Shown here in pieces: positions 30,368 to 39,093 of a stretch of DNA of 64,000 nucleotides (its first letter is position 1; every line of letters begins with the position of its first letter). The position numbers were made by a program, and so were the translations under genes. This DNA is from Nocardia paucivorans NBRC 100373. Lineage in GTDB: Bacteria > Actinomycetota > Actinomycetes > Mycobacteriales > Mycobacteriaceae. Under the pieces are notes generated by a model. That model was not told the DNA's origin. It worked only from the letters and a program-made list of their open reading frames with translations, and did no database searches. The DNA is taken from assembly GCF_000308675.1 (NCBI RefSeq), contig NZ_BAGE01000052.1, forward strand, positions 160,549-224,548. Direction: 5' to 3'.

Positions 30368-30395
30368 GCTCTCCGAGGGCGCGATCCGGCCGGGC

Positions 30396-31268
30396 TCACA
30401 ACCGGGCTTCGCTCGATATTCCGGTCGCCGGTCCTTCGGACGCGAAGGCCCGGATCATGGCGTCCTGCGTGAACGAGGCCAGCAATCGACCGTCCTCGGT
30501 GCAGACCTGGCCGCGCACATAGGCCGTGCCCGCGCCCGCGTAGGTGCTCTCGTGGTGGTAACGCAACCACCCGTCCCAGCCGACGGGATCGTGGAAGGTC
30601 ACCCCGATTCCCATCGGTGCGGTGGACAGCGTGCGATGCGCCTGCGCGGTCCCGACACCGGCGTGCGGGCGCAAAGACGTGGAGATTCCGAGGTGGCCGG
30701 TGAAATGCGCCAGCAGGGCGCGGCGCAGTTCGTCCCGTTCCGGGACGGTGTCGTAGCGCAACCAGGCATCCACGATCGGCGGACCGACCTCGTCGGGATC
30801 GTCGATATCGGTGACGCCGACAATGCGCACCTCCCGTCCCGACAGCGGAAGATTGCGAGCCGGCTGCGCCGACTCGGGCCCCACGATGGCCGGACGGGAC
30901 GCCCGGTCGTGGCGGATCACATCGGGTTGCGGATCGTCCAGCAGCACAGTGGTGTTCGTGCAGATACGGCTGCCCTGACGGGCGGTGACCGTAGCGCTGG
31001 CGACCCCGCGCCCCACTCGGATGGGGGTCACGGTGAATTCGAGCCTGCGGGCCGGATCGGCCACGGAGACGAAGAGGGCGTGCGCCGAACGCACGGTGCG
31101 CCCGGACAGGGACTTGTGCGCGGCCACCAACGACTGTGCCAGGATCTGGCTGCCGTCGACCACCCGACGGGTCCCGCCGTCGCTGGTCCCGGAGAACTGA
31201 TGGGAGTCCACCGAATCCGGCACGACATCGAAGATCTCCAACATTCGCTTCAGCGACGACTCGGTCAC
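30396..31268 (-). CDS. tesB: acyl-CoA thioesterase II (TesB-like, double hotdog)
   Basis: 290 residues, about the family length. Two hotdog halves are visible: an N-terminal half with FSGTSDGGTRRVVDGSQILA and SAHALFVSVADPARRLEFTV (the conserved helix and strand order of TesB), and a C-terminal half with LSTAPMGIGVTFHDPV near the end. The family hydrolyses acyl-CoA thioesters in the cytoplasm. The GTG start at 31268 has GGGAGGA six bases upstream and overlaps the TGA of the DUF427 gene by 4 bp, so the two are co-translated. Its position beside the polyketide locus makes a role in fatty or polyketide acyl turnover possible, but nothing in the sequence ties it to the PKS. Confidence 0.88.
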   Translation of the reverse strand: MTESSLKRMLEIFDVVPDSVDSHQFSGTSDGGTRRVVDGSQILAQSLVAAHKSLSGRTVRSAHALFVSVADPARRLEFTVTPIRVGRGVASATVTARQGSRICTNTTVLLDDPQPDVIRHDRASRPAIVGPESAQPARNLPLSGREVRIVGVTDIDDPDEVGPPIVDAWLRYDTVPERDELRRALLAHFTGHLGISTSLRPHAGVGTAQAHRTLSTAPMGIGVTFHDPVGWDGWLRYHHESTYAGAGTAYVRGQVCTEDGRLLASFTQDAMIRAFASEGPATGISSEARL

Positions 31269-31720
31269 GCGCGTCCTCCCGTGTAGCGGCCCGCGCCGAT
31301 CGTCACCCGAACCGCGTCCTGATCGAAACCGATGTCCTGATCGAAACCGATGTCCTGATCGAAACCGATGTCCTGATCGAAACCGATATAGCCCGCCGAC
31401 CGAGCCACCTGCGGAAACGGTTCCGGATAACTCCAGGCGACACCGCACTCGTCTCCGGCGGCCGGATGCCGGTACACCGCCCGTCCCTCGAATGGGCAGA
31501 CGGTGCGGGTCTCGGTCGGTTCCAGTTGCGAGAAGTCCACCGCCTTCCACGGGAAGTAAACGATCAATCCGTGGTCCTGTTCGTCCACGATCGGACAGGC
31601 ATCACTGTGGGCGAGCCGGATATCTTCGTACCGGGCGGACATGACATTGGTACGGGCGAGCAGGTTGACCCGGTAATCGGGCCGCTCATGGTACATCGAC
31701 CGGATGGGTTCCTCGCTCAT
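31265..31720 (-). CDS. DUF427 domain protein with a C-terminal IGFDQD repeat
   Basis: 151 residues from an ATG at 31720 with GGAG five bases upstream. The DUF427 core is clear: ARTNVMSARYEDI, a middle LIVYFPWKAVDFSQL segment, TVCPFEGRAVYRHPAAG and VAWSYPEPFPQVARSAGYIGF. DUF427 is a small beta-tent fold of unsettled biochemical function, common in actinobacteria. The tail is abnormal: the sequence IGFDQD is repeated four times (an 18-bp unit, 31,318-31,389) before VRVTIGAGR. Because 18 is a multiple of three the frame is kept, so the protein may still fold with an extended loop. It is followed by, and overlaps, the thioesterase gene; an aldehyde dehydrogenase relic lies just upstream. Confidence 0.85.
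   Translation of the reverse strand: MSEEPIRSMYHERPDYRVNLLARTNVMSARYEDIRLAHSDACPIVDEQDHGLIVYFPWKAVDFSQLEPTETRTVCPFEGRAVYRHPAAGDECGVAWSYPEPFPQVARSAGYIGFDQDIGFDQDIGFDQDIGFDQDAVRVTIGAGRYTGGRA
31318..31389 (+). repeat. 18-bp tandem repeat, four copies
   Basis: Four head-to-tail copies of cctgatcgaaaccgatgt (31,318-31,335, -31,353, -31,371, -31,389); only the last differs, ending in at rather than gt. The near-identity implies a recent expansion by slippage inside the DUF427 coding sequence. Confidence 0.97.
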
Positions 31721-31857
31721 ACGGACTCCGGGTTCTGGTGGTGCGCAGGTTGGTTCGGCTCGTTCGCGAGCATATGTCAGAGCGAGGGCGCGGTCGCCGC
31801 CGCATCGGGAATCATCGGACGAACCGTGCCGGCAGCACCCGCCCGAGACGGCGTTCT

Positions 31858-32487
31858 CCGGCGCGTACCCGGGAATGCCCTTGATCTCCAGATAGTCGTG
31901 GAACCCGTATCCGCCCCCGCTCCCGCCCGTTGCCGCTCTTGCGGTAACCGCAGAAAGGACAGTGGAAGCGAAGGCGCCGTTGCTGGACACCCGGCCCATC
32001 CGGATCCGAGGGGCCATGGCACGCGCCTGTTTCCGATCGGCCTCGGCGACATTGCCGGCAAGACCGTAGTCGGTGTCGTTGGCGATCCGAACGGCGTGAT
32101 CGATATCCTCGTATCCGAGGATGTACAGCGCCGGGCCGAAGATCTCCTCACGGGAGATCGTCATATCGTTGGTGACATTCGCGAAAATGGTTGATTTGGC
32201 GTGGAAACCGATAGTCGACCCCTCCGGACGGCCGGTTCCGCCGGTGACGAGCATGGTGCCCTTCCGGATCAGCGTCTGGATCTTGTGGAACCGAGCGGCG
32301 GAAACTCCGGTCCGACCGCGACATCGCCGGTGGGATCGCCGGCCGTCAACCGTTCGGCCGCCTCCCGCGCGGCGGCGATCGCCTCGGCCATCCGGGTCGC
32401 CGGCAGCCAGGTTCGGGGCTCCGCGCCGCCCGCCACGTTCACCGGACCATAGAGTTCGCCCTCGACGCTTTCGGTCCGGCGCAGCAC
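31858..32487 (-). pseudogene. aldehyde dehydrogenase C-terminal relic, frameshifted
   Basis: Two reading frames carry consecutive pieces of an NAD(P)-dependent aldehyde dehydrogenase. The upstream piece reads AAREAAERLTAGDPTGDVAVGP (family: gap before the substrate loop). The next frame continues TMLVTGGTGRPEG, IFANVTNDMTISREEIFGP and NDTDYGLAGNV, which are the conserved E-I-F-G-P and DYGLA blocks, and ends GFHDYLEIKG. The catalytic cysteine half is absent and at least one frameshift separates the pieces near 32,270. No single frame could make an enzyme, so I call it a pseudogene. Alternative: sequencing error for the frameshift, but the missing N-terminus remains. Confidence 0.8.
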
Positions 32488-32804
32488 GGCGGCGATTCCG
32501 TCATCGGCGTCTCGACCGGCCCACCGCGATCACGATCGCTCCCGCCTGCGACCAGGCGGGTTGTGGCGGTGCCGATACCGCGGCCACCCGCACCGCATCG
32601 AACGAAAGTTATGCAGATCATGAATGAGAATTCTCTTCTCATGTCAGAAGATCGTGAAGGCCATCGAGAAAACCGGAGCGTCGACGACCCGAGCTCACCG
32701 TTCCCGACGGGAACCCACCCACCGACCCCGCCGCAGAACCCGGAGGTGACCTGCCTCGGACCGACACCCGGCCGACCCGAACCCCACGCCTCTACACTCA
32801 CCGC
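32488..32804. promoter_or_regulatory. 317-bp gap with an inverted repeat upstream of the CoA-transferase
   Basis: No convincing gene. An inverted repeat ATGAGAA-TTCTC-TTCTCAT lies at 32,624-32,642 (perfect 7-bp arms), about 160 bp before the CoA-transferase start; it looks like an operator rather than a terminator because no T-run follows. The rest may contain decayed aldehyde dehydrogenase sequence that I cannot align by eye. Confidence 0.4.
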
Positions 32805-34037
32805 ATGAGCTCATCGGACAGCGGAGACACCGCCGCCCCGGCCGGCGCATTGGACGGCATCCGGGTAATCGAGGTCGGCACCCTGATCTCGGGTCCGTTC
32901 GCCGGTCGTCTACTCGGCGATATGGGCGCCGAGGTGATCAAAATCGAACCGCCCGGCTCCCCCGACCCGCTGCGCACCTGGGGACAGGCCGAACTCGACG
33001 GACACCATTTCTTCTGGACGGTGCACGCCCGCAACAAAAAAGCCGTCACCCTCAACCTGCGCGAACCCGCGGGCCGCAAGTTGTTCTTGGAACTGGTGGA
33101 ACGCTCCGACATCATCGTGGAGAACTTTCGACCCGGGACCCTGGAGAAATGGGGACTGGGTTACGAGACCCTGCGAGAACGCAACCGCGGCATCATCCTG
33201 GTTCGGGTGTCCGGCTACGGACAGACCGGTCCCGACGCGCACAAGGCCGGTTACGCCTCGGTCGCCGAGGCCGTCAGCGGCCTACGCCATATGAACGGTT
33301 TCCCCGGCGGACCGCCACCACGATTGGCACTCTCGTTGGGCGACAGCCTGGCCGGTATGTTCGCGGTCCAGGGCGCACTGGCAGCGCTCTACCGCCGCAC
33401 CCGCACCGGGGAGGGACAGATCGTCGACACCGCGCTCACCGAGGCATGTCTGGCCGTCCAGGAATCCACCATCCCCGACTACGACATCGGCGGTGTGGTG
33501 CGTGGACCGTCCGGCACTCGCCTGGAGGGCATCGCACCGTCGAATATCTACCGTACCGCCGACGGTAGCTGGGTGGTGATCGCCGCCAATCAGGACACCG
33601 TCTTCCGCCGCCTGTGCGCGGCGATGGACCGACCCGAGCTGGCCACGGACGAACGATTCGCCACCCATACCGCTCGGGGTCGTAACCAGGACGAACTGGA
33701 CAAGATCATCGGCGATTGGGCGGCCGGCCGCCAACCCGACGACATCATCGCCACCCTCAACGCGGCCGGGGTGATCAGCGGACCGATCAACACCGTCGCC
33801 GAGGTCGTCGCCGATCCGCAGTTGCGCGCCCGCGGAATGATCGCCGAGCACTACGACGAACGCATCGGACGCCCGGTGCTCGGCCCAGGAATCGTTCCGA
33901 CGCTGTCCCATACCCCCGGAACGATCCGCAATGCCGGACCGGCCACACCGGGACAGCACAACGACGAGGTCTACATCGGGTTACTCGGCAGGACGGCGGC
34001 GGAGCTGGAGGAGCTGCGGAGCGAGGGCGTGCTGTAG
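32805..34037 (+). CDS. CaiB/BaiF class III CoA-transferase
   Basis: 410 residues, normal for the family. N-terminal GIRVIEVGTLISGPFAGRLL followed by GAEVIKIEPPGSPDP and DIIVENFRPGTLEKWGLGY are the hallmark blocks of class III CoA-transferases. SGYGQTGP and the catalytic-aspartate segment ALSLGDSLAGMFAVQGAL (Asp in LGD) are present, as is the C-terminal VISGPINTVAEV. Such enzymes move CoA between carboxylic acids through an aspartyl-thioester. Substrate cannot be predicted from sequence. No strong ribosome site precedes the ATG. It stands alone, with the flanking gap holding a palindrome. Confidence 0.93.
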   Translation: MSSSDSGDTAAPAGALDGIRVIEVGTLISGPFAGRLLGDMGAEVIKIEPPGSPDPLRTWGQAELDGHHFFWTVHARNKKAVTLNLREPAGRKLFLELVERSDIIVENFRPGTLEKWGLGYETLRERNRGIILVRVSGYGQTGPDAHKAGYASVAEAVSGLRHMNGFPGGPPPRLALSLGDSLAGMFAVQGALAALYRRTRTGEGQIVDTALTEACLAVQESTIPDYDIGGVVRGPSGTRLEGIAPSNIYRTADGSWVVIAANQDTVFRRLCAAMDRPELATDERFATHTARGRNQDELDKIIGDWAAGRQPDDIIATLNAAGVISGPINTVAEVVADPQLRARGMIAEHYDERIGRPVLGPGIVPTLSHTPGTIRNAGPATPGQHNDEVYIGLLGRTAAELEELRSEGVL

Positions 34038-34157
34038 CCCGTTTTCGAATACGGGCCCCGGCAGGGGCCGTTCGAATACCTCTGATCGCTCGTTCGTACT
34101 CCCGCTATTGGAAACGTGGGAGAATAACCACGGCGATCACGGATGGTGGAGATACGT

Positions 34158-35246
34158 ATGGCGAAAGTCGACGGAAGTGACAAGAAGGACGTCACCCGGC
34201 CTTCGACGCACACGAAGACCGAAGAAGGCGGAGCAGGTGGGGCCGAGGAAAAGGTCATCCGCCCCATCTACAAGCGCGGGTGGAAGGTCAAACTGGTGTG
34301 CCCGTCCGGCGCGCGGCCGCCCCTGCGGGCGTTCATCCTCGGCAACAAGACCGTCGACGGCGCCGAGGACGCCATCCAGAAGGCGGTCGACCTACTCGGC
34401 TGCGGCATGCCCACCCCACCTCCCCCGCGTAAGCTTCCGCTGAAGGTATCGGCACGCCTCCAGGTCGGTACCAGCGCGATCAATCCCGTGTATCAGAAAA
34501 CCGTGGACCAGGCCCACGGCCGCCAGGATTCGCTCGCCGGGATGGACAACCAGGTCTCGGGCACGTCGAAAATCGTTGCCGACAAGCAGCATTCCGCCCT
34601 GAACAAGATCAAGTCCATTGTCGCCGAGCTGAATTCCAAGTTGTCGGCTTTCGATGGGCGCAAACTGAAATCGGCGGAGGAAACGCAAATCGCCGAACTC
34701 GTCGCCCAGGCGGTGTTGGAGGTGTACGACCAGGTAATCCTCACCGCCGAGGAGAACGCACAGCTCGCCGAAGACCCCGGCAACGACAGCACCAAACCGG
34801 GCATTCCCGCCGCCGAGACCGTCGCCGGAACAGGAAACGCCGCCACCGAAGCAGGGGCCCCCGCCCAGGGAGCCGCCGGCGGCGAGGGTGGGCTCGGCTC
34901 CATACTGCCGATACTGGCGATGCTGCCCATGGCCGCCGTGCCACTGATCGGCATGATTCCCGACCTGTTGGAGCAGCAGCAGGAAAGCGAAGAGGTGGTG
35001 GAAGAAGAGGTCGGCCCGACGCCCCAGGACCCCACCCTCGTGCCCGTCGTCGGGGAAACCACCCTCCCCGCCGGTGGAGTCACCGCCCCGGACAACGGGC
35101 AACCGGCCGTACTCCCCTCACTTCCCACCCTCGGCCGCAATACCGCTTCCCGGCGCAATACTTCACAACCATCCGGCAACGACAACGACGCACAACCGGC
35201 CGAGAACGACGAGAACGTCACCGAACCGGTACTCGATCAGGTGTGA
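34158..35246 (+). CDS. hypothetical protein with helical core and central hydrophobic segment
   Basis: 362 residues from the ATG at 34158, chosen because GGAG lies six bases upstream; an ATG five codons earlier is less likely. I do not recognise it with confidence. Seen: a charged N-terminus; a helix-rich part (about 105-205) with SALNKIKSIVAELNSKL and IAELVAQAVLEVYDQV, reminiscent of the actinobacterial DUF4226-like helical proteins; an Ala/Gly linker; a hydrophobic stretch ILPILAMLPMAAVPLIGMIP near 265-285; and a long acidic, Pro/Asn-rich tail. No classical signal peptide. This layout is common in proteins associated with type VII secretion or cell-surface adaptors, but no ESX gene is next to it. 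Flanked by the CoA-transferase and a leftward beta-lactamase homologue. Confidence 0.7.
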   Translation: MAKVDGSDKKDVTRPSTHTKTEEGGAGGAEEKVIRPIYKRGWKVKLVCPSGARPPLRAFILGNKTVDGAEDAIQKAVDLLGCGMPTPPPPRKLPLKVSARLQVGTSAINPVYQKTVDQAHGRQDSLAGMDNQVSGTSKIVADKQHSALNKIKSIVAELNSKLSAFDGRKLKSAEETQIAELVAQAVLEVYDQVILTAEENAQLAEDPGNDSTKPGIPAAETVAGTGNAATEAGAPAQGAAGGEGGLGSILPILAMLPMAAVPLIGMIPDLLEQQQESEEVVEEEVGPTPQDPTLVPVVGETTLPAGGVTAPDNGQPAVLPSLPTLGRNTASRRNTSQPSGNDNDAQPAENDENVTEPVLDQV

Positions 35247-35314
35247 GCGGGCGGTCCGCAACCCGCCGCGACCGATGGTGCCGAACCGCTCGTTCCGGGC
35301 CATCCCGTTCGGGG

Positions 35315-36286
35315 CTATTGGAGCAGGGCGGTCACCACGGCGGCGGTCGCCTCGGCAATGGGCACGTCGTTGTTCGGCGCATCGGACAGATTCGTGGTCG
35401 AATCGCTGAACAGAACGAGCAGTAGCCGATCATCATTCGGCGCCCGCACCACACCGGCGTCGTTCACGGTGCCGTAGCCGCCGGCGCCGGTTTTGTCGGC
35501 CGAGGTCCAACCGTCGGGCAGGCCCTTTCGAATACGTTCCCCCGAGGTGACGTTCGCGGCCATCCATTCGGTGAGAACACGCTGTCGGGCCGGGGCGAGG
35601 GCGGAGCCGAACAACAGTTCCCGATAGCCGGTGGCCAGGCCCGTCGGGGTGGTGGTATCGCGCGGATCGCCACGGGCGACCGTATTGAGATCCGGTGCCC
35701 ACCGATTGAGGACGGTGGCGTTGTCGCCCAGAGTACGAGCGAATTCGGTGATGGCGCGGGGACCACCCAACCGGCCGAGCAGGAGATTGGCGGCGGTGTT
35801 GTCGTTGTGGACCAGGGCCGCAGCACACAGTTCACCCAGAGTCATGGTGCGCCCTTGGACCGGAGCGGTCACGGGCGAATTCTCCACGACCTGGTCCGGC
35901 TCGACCCGCGCCTTGTCGTCCAGGCTCAGTCGACCCTGTTGTTCCCGGCGCAGCAGTGCCGCGACCGCATACACCATGAATGTGGCGCATAGGGCGAATC
36001 TCTCGTCGGCGCGGCGGGTGTAGGTGAGTTCCCGGCGGGGAGCGAACGCGTGGACACCGAGCCGCACGCCATAGAGGTCTTCCAGCTCGGTGAGCGCGAG
36101 ATCGAGTTCGGCGAACGGGGCGTCCGGGGTGGGAGCCGGGGCCGGCACCGGCGAACTCACGGAGGGCGCGGTGGTGGCGGCGGTGGTACCGCACGAGACA
36201 CCGGCCGAGAGCGCGGAGACCGCCAGGGCGGCGCGGATGAAGCGCCGGCGGCCGAACGAGGCGGAGTGAGTGTTCGGTGTGGTCAC
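35315..36286 (-). CDS. class A beta-lactamase homologue lacking all catalytic residues (pseudoenzyme)
   Basis: About 323 residues; GTG at 36286 gives a normal twin-arginine leader (GRRRFIRAAL, then SAGVSCG, a possible lipobox); a GTG at 36322 is the alternative. The fold blocks of Nocardia-type class A enzymes are present end to end, and the frame is open. But the active site is gone: CSTFK is CATFM (Ser70 to Ala, Lys73 to Met), SDN is NDN (Ser130 to Asn), and EPDLN is APDLN (Glu166 to Ala). The KTG triad is kept (SADKTGAGGYG). It therefore should not hydrolyse beta-lactams. Exported, divergent from a LysR gene in the ampC/ampR arrangement. A binding or sensor role, or early decay, are both possible. 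Confidence 0.88.
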   Translation of the reverse strand: MTTPNTHSASFGRRRFIRAALAVSALSAGVSCGTTAATTAPSVSSPVPAPAPTPDAPFAELDLALTELEDLYGVRLGVHAFAPRRELTYTRRADERFALCATFMVYAVAALLRREQQGRLSLDDKARVEPDQVVENSPVTAPVQGRTMTLGELCAAALVHNDNTAANLLLGRLGGPRAITEFARTLGDNATVLNRWAPDLNTVARGDPRDTTTPTGLATGYRELLFGSALAPARQRVLTEWMAANVTSGERIRKGLPDGWTSADKTGAGGYGTVNDAGVVRAPNDDRLLLVLFSDSTTNLSDAPNNDVPIAEATAAVVTALLQ

Positions 36287-36419
36287 CGTGGCAGGACACC
36301 ACCGCTCGGACGCGGAGGCCACTATCCGCGCGGTGTGTCCGCGAGTCGTTGTCGATATCGTCGCCCGACGGCACGGACTCGCCCCTCACCGGGAGCCGAC
36401 GCGCTGGTTCAATGGCGGC

Positions 36420-37295
36420 ATGGACCTCATCCGCTACCTGAGTTTTTTCGTCGCCGTTGCGGAAGAGGGCCATTTCGGTCGGGCGGCATCCGCGCTGGGT
36501 ATGACGCAACCTCCGCTGTCGCAGGGGTTACGGCGGCTGGAACGGCGTCTCGGTGTCGATCTCGTGCATCGCACTCGGCACGGGGCGGTGCTCACCCCGG
36601 CCGGACTGGAATTGTTGCCGCGGGCCCGTCTGCTGGTCGACGACGCCGAGCGGTTGCTCGCCGAGGCACAGCGGATCGCCCGCACTCGCGGAACCGTGCG
36701 CTGGGGTGCGATACCGGCCCTGCCGGACCGGGTGGTCACCGCGTGTGTGACCGCATTGCGTACCGAACTCGGCGCGGAGGTAACCGTGTCCACCACGGTG
36801 GGGACGACGGTGGATCTGGTGTCGCAGGTGCGCTTCGGGCTGTGCGATACGGCGGTGGTCGAACATCCGGCCCTGGTCGACGGAGTCGAGGCCGGTCCGG
36901 TGGTGAAGGTGCCGCGGTGGGTCGTGGTACCGGAGGGACACCGCTGCGCCGATACGGAACGCCCCACCTTCCCCATGCTGGCCGGGCTGTCGTTCGCCGC
37001 GCCCGCCCGGACCGCCAACCCACCGGCCTTCGACACCGTCCGTGATCTCCTGCGTGAGCGGGGATTGGACGCGCCGACGGTAACGGTGCGCGACGACCGC
37101 GGTGTGTTCGCCGCCGTCGCGGCCGGAACATGTTTCGGACTCACCACATGTCCCCCGGCCCCCACGCCCGGGGTGGCCTGGGTTCGGATGGCGCCGCAGG
37201 CGACGGCGTTGCGGGTCCGTGTCGTGCGACGGGCCGGAGCCGAGGCCCCGGCCGAGGCCCTCGACCGAGTGCTGTATCGGGAGCGACTGCGATGA
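36420..37295 (+). CDS. LysR-family transcriptional regulator
   Basis: 291 residues. Start at ATG 36420 (MDLIRYLSFFVAVAEEGHFG) because this is the standard LysR N-terminus; the frame is open further upstream but the extra residues are not LysR-like. HTH: AASALGMTQPPLSQGLRRLE. The C-terminal half (about 90-290) fits a LysR substrate-binding domain. It is divergent from the catalytically dead beta-lactamase homologue, with about 130 bp between start codons, and its TGA overlaps the next gene's ATG by 4 bp (ATGA at 37,292). This is the classical geometry of AmpR-type control of a beta-lactamase, so I infer that it regulates both neighbours. Confidence 0.92.
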   Translation: MDLIRYLSFFVAVAEEGHFGRAASALGMTQPPLSQGLRRLERRLGVDLVHRTRHGAVLTPAGLELLPRARLLVDDAERLLAEAQRIARTRGTVRWGAIPALPDRVVTACVTALRTELGAEVTVSTTVGTTVDLVSQVRFGLCDTAVVEHPALVDGVEAGPVVKVPRWVVVPEGHRCADTERPTFPMLAGLSFAAPARTANPPAFDTVRDLLRERGLDAPTVTVRDDRGVFAAVAAGTCFGLTTCPPAPTPGVAWVRMAPQATALRVRVVRRAGAEAPAEALDRVLYRERLR

Positions 37296-38203
37296 CCGTC
37301 GAGGACCGGATCCGCGCGGTATTCGCCGATGCGGGCTGCACCGGATGGCTGCACGCGCGCCGCTGCGACGGTTCCGCCGCAGAGATCTCGATTGCCGGGT
37401 ACGACCGCGTGGTCACCGCGTCCACCTACAAGCTGATGGTGCTCGTCGCGTTCTGTCACGCCGTCGACCTCGGGCGGATCGATCCGCTGGCCCCGATCAC
37501 GGTCGTCCCGTCCGAGTGCACGCCGGGGCCGACCGGTATTTCCGCCCTACACGATCCGGTCACCATGAGCAGGCGCGACCTGGTGACCTCGATGATGACC
37601 GTATCCGACAACGCGGCCGCCGATATCCTGCTCGACGAGGTGGGCCCGGGCGCCGTCGAGGAACTGTTGGACCGGGTGGGGCTGACCCGTACCCGGATCA
37701 TCGGCGGTACCGCCGATATCCAGCGCGGACTGATCCGTGATACCGATACCCACACCACCGCCGAGGCCTTCGCCGCGCTGGCCGACAACGACGAGGCGTG
37801 GACGGTGTCCGCCTACGATCCGGCCTTCACCAGCTCCTCTACCCCGGAGGAGATGACCCGGCTGCTGCAGGCGATATGGACGGGCACCGTCGTCTCGGTG
37901 GAGCAGACCGAGTTCATCCGCACCGTGATGCGCAAACAGGTCTGGCCGCATCGCATCGCCTCCGCCTTCCCGTATCGCGGGGTGACGGTGGCGGGGAAAA
38001 CCGGGACCATCGGGGTGATCCGCAACGAGGTGGCGGTGGTCGAATTCCCGGGCGAGTATCCGGTCGCCGTGGGAGTGTTCACCCGGGCGGCCCGGGCCGA
38101 TCCGGTACTGCCCGTCGTCGACGCGGCCATTGCCGAGGCCGCGTGGATCGCCGTCACCGAGCTGCGTCGCGCCAGGGAGCATCCGAGCGAGCACTACAGG
38201 TAA
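37292..38203 (+). CDS. cytosolic serine beta-lactamase-fold hydrolase
   Basis: 303 residues from the ATG overlapping the LysR stop; no signal peptide. All three active-site elements of the class A beta-lactamase/penicillin-binding fold are intact: SxxK in VTASTYKLMVL, SDN in MMTVSDNAAADILLD, and KTG in VAGKTGTIG. The Glu166-type omega loop motif (ExxLN) is not visible, so efficient deacylation as in true lactamases is doubtful; it may be an esterase, a peptidase or a slow lactamase. Translationally coupled to the LysR regulator. Together with the exported, dead homologue opposite, it forms an odd set: an active-type enzyme kept inside the cell and an inactive one exported. Confidence 0.88.
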   Translation: MTVEDRIRAVFADAGCTGWLHARRCDGSAAEISIAGYDRVVTASTYKLMVLVAFCHAVDLGRIDPLAPITVVPSECTPGPTGISALHDPVTMSRRDLVTSMMTVSDNAAADILLDEVGPGAVEELLDRVGLTRTRIIGGTADIQRGLIRDTDTHTTAEAFAALADNDEAWTVSAYDPAFTSSSTPEEMTRLLQAIWTGTVVSVEQTEFIRTVMRKQVWPHRIASAFPYRGVTVAGKTGTIGVIRNEVAVVEFPGEYPVAVGVFTRAARADPVLPVVDAAIAEAAWIAVTELRRAREHPSEHYR

Positions 38204-38329
38204 TTTTATTCTCCCAATTTGCATACATTATTTACGGCGGCCATCGGGTCGCTGCGGGAAACCACGAGGCCTTCGAGCTCGCGCGCTGCCCGTATGCCTC
38301 CAACGAGCACGAGCCGGCCGAAGTGCATC

Positions 38330-38459
38330 GATGCGCCGACCCTGATCGCCCGGCATCGGGAACGTATGACCGGCTACAAGGTCCCCCGATCCGTGATATT
38401 TCTCGAGGAGCCGGCCGGTGAACGCCACCGGCAAGGTGGTGAACGATCTGTTGCGATAA
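38330..38459 (+). pseudogene. acyl-CoA synthetase C-terminal relic
   Basis: The stretch reads LIARHRERMTGYKVPRSVIF and, after a frame change near 38,410, PVNATGKVVNDLLR followed by TAA. This is the C-terminal lid of fatty-acyl-CoA/AMP ligases, where the conserved lysine of NATGK takes part in adenylation. Everything upstream (A3-A8 motifs) is missing. I see nothing recognisable in the AT-rich sequence between 38,204 and 38,330. Confidence 0.78.
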
Positions 38460-38483
38460 CCGTCCGAGAGAAAGCGAGCGCGG

Positions 38484-38936
38484 ATGACCCACTTTCCCGA
38501 CTTCGAGGCACTACGGGCGGCGGTGGGCACCGAACTCGGTGTCAGCGACTGGATAGAGATCGATCAGCGGCGTATCGACCTGTTCGCCGAGGCGACCGAC
38601 GACCACCAGTGGATACATGTCGATCCGGAGCGGGCGGCACAGGGCCCGTTCGGTGCCACCATCGCCCATGGCTTCCTCACCCTTTCACTGCTCGTCCCTC
38701 TCACCCAGCAGGTGATGAGCGTGGGTGGGGTGCGGATGGGGATCAACTACGGGTTGAACCGTGTCCGGTTCATCACCCCGGTCAAGGTCGGTAGCCGCGT
38801 GCGGGGTTCGGTGAAACTCACCTCGGTGAGCGATATTCCGGGGGGTGTGCAGATGGAACGCACCATCACGATCGAGGTGGAGGGCTCCGAGAAACCCGCC
38901 TGCGTAGCCGAACACATCGCCCGAATCATGGTCTAG
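38484..38936 (+). CDS. MaoC-family (R)-specific enoyl-CoA hydratase
   Basis: 150 residues, single hotdog. The hydratase-2 motif is complete: FAEATDDHQWIHVDPERA with the Asp and His of the catalytic dyad, followed by GPFGATIAHGFLTLSLL. The family adds water to trans-2-enoyl-CoA to give (R)-3-hydroxyacyl-CoA. The gene starts 24 bp after the relic of an acyl-CoA synthetase, suggesting that it once belonged to a fatty-acid degradation operon that has since decayed. GAGAAAG lies upstream of the ATG at a rather long spacing. Confidence 0.92.
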   Translation: MTHFPDFEALRAAVGTELGVSDWIEIDQRRIDLFAEATDDHQWIHVDPERAAQGPFGATIAHGFLTLSLLVPLTQQVMSVGGVRMGINYGLNRVRFITPVKVGSRVRGSVKLTSVSDIPGGVQMERTITIEVEGSEKPACVAEHIARIMV

Positions 38937-39093
38937 CCAATCTTTCCGGACATCCGATAGGCCCGAATCCGTCGACCCGAGAAGGGCTCTAGGTGTATCG
39001 CCGATCCCATATGAGAGTTCCGCTCTCGCAGGATGAGATTTTTACTCTCGGAGTCGGGGGTCCCGGCGTCGACCAGAAAGAGCGAAGGGCCCG

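Noticed and set aside
31858..32487. Functional aldehyde dehydrogenase fused to DUF427
   Set aside because: The DUF427 ATG has its own ribosome site and the dehydrogenase lacks its catalytic half.
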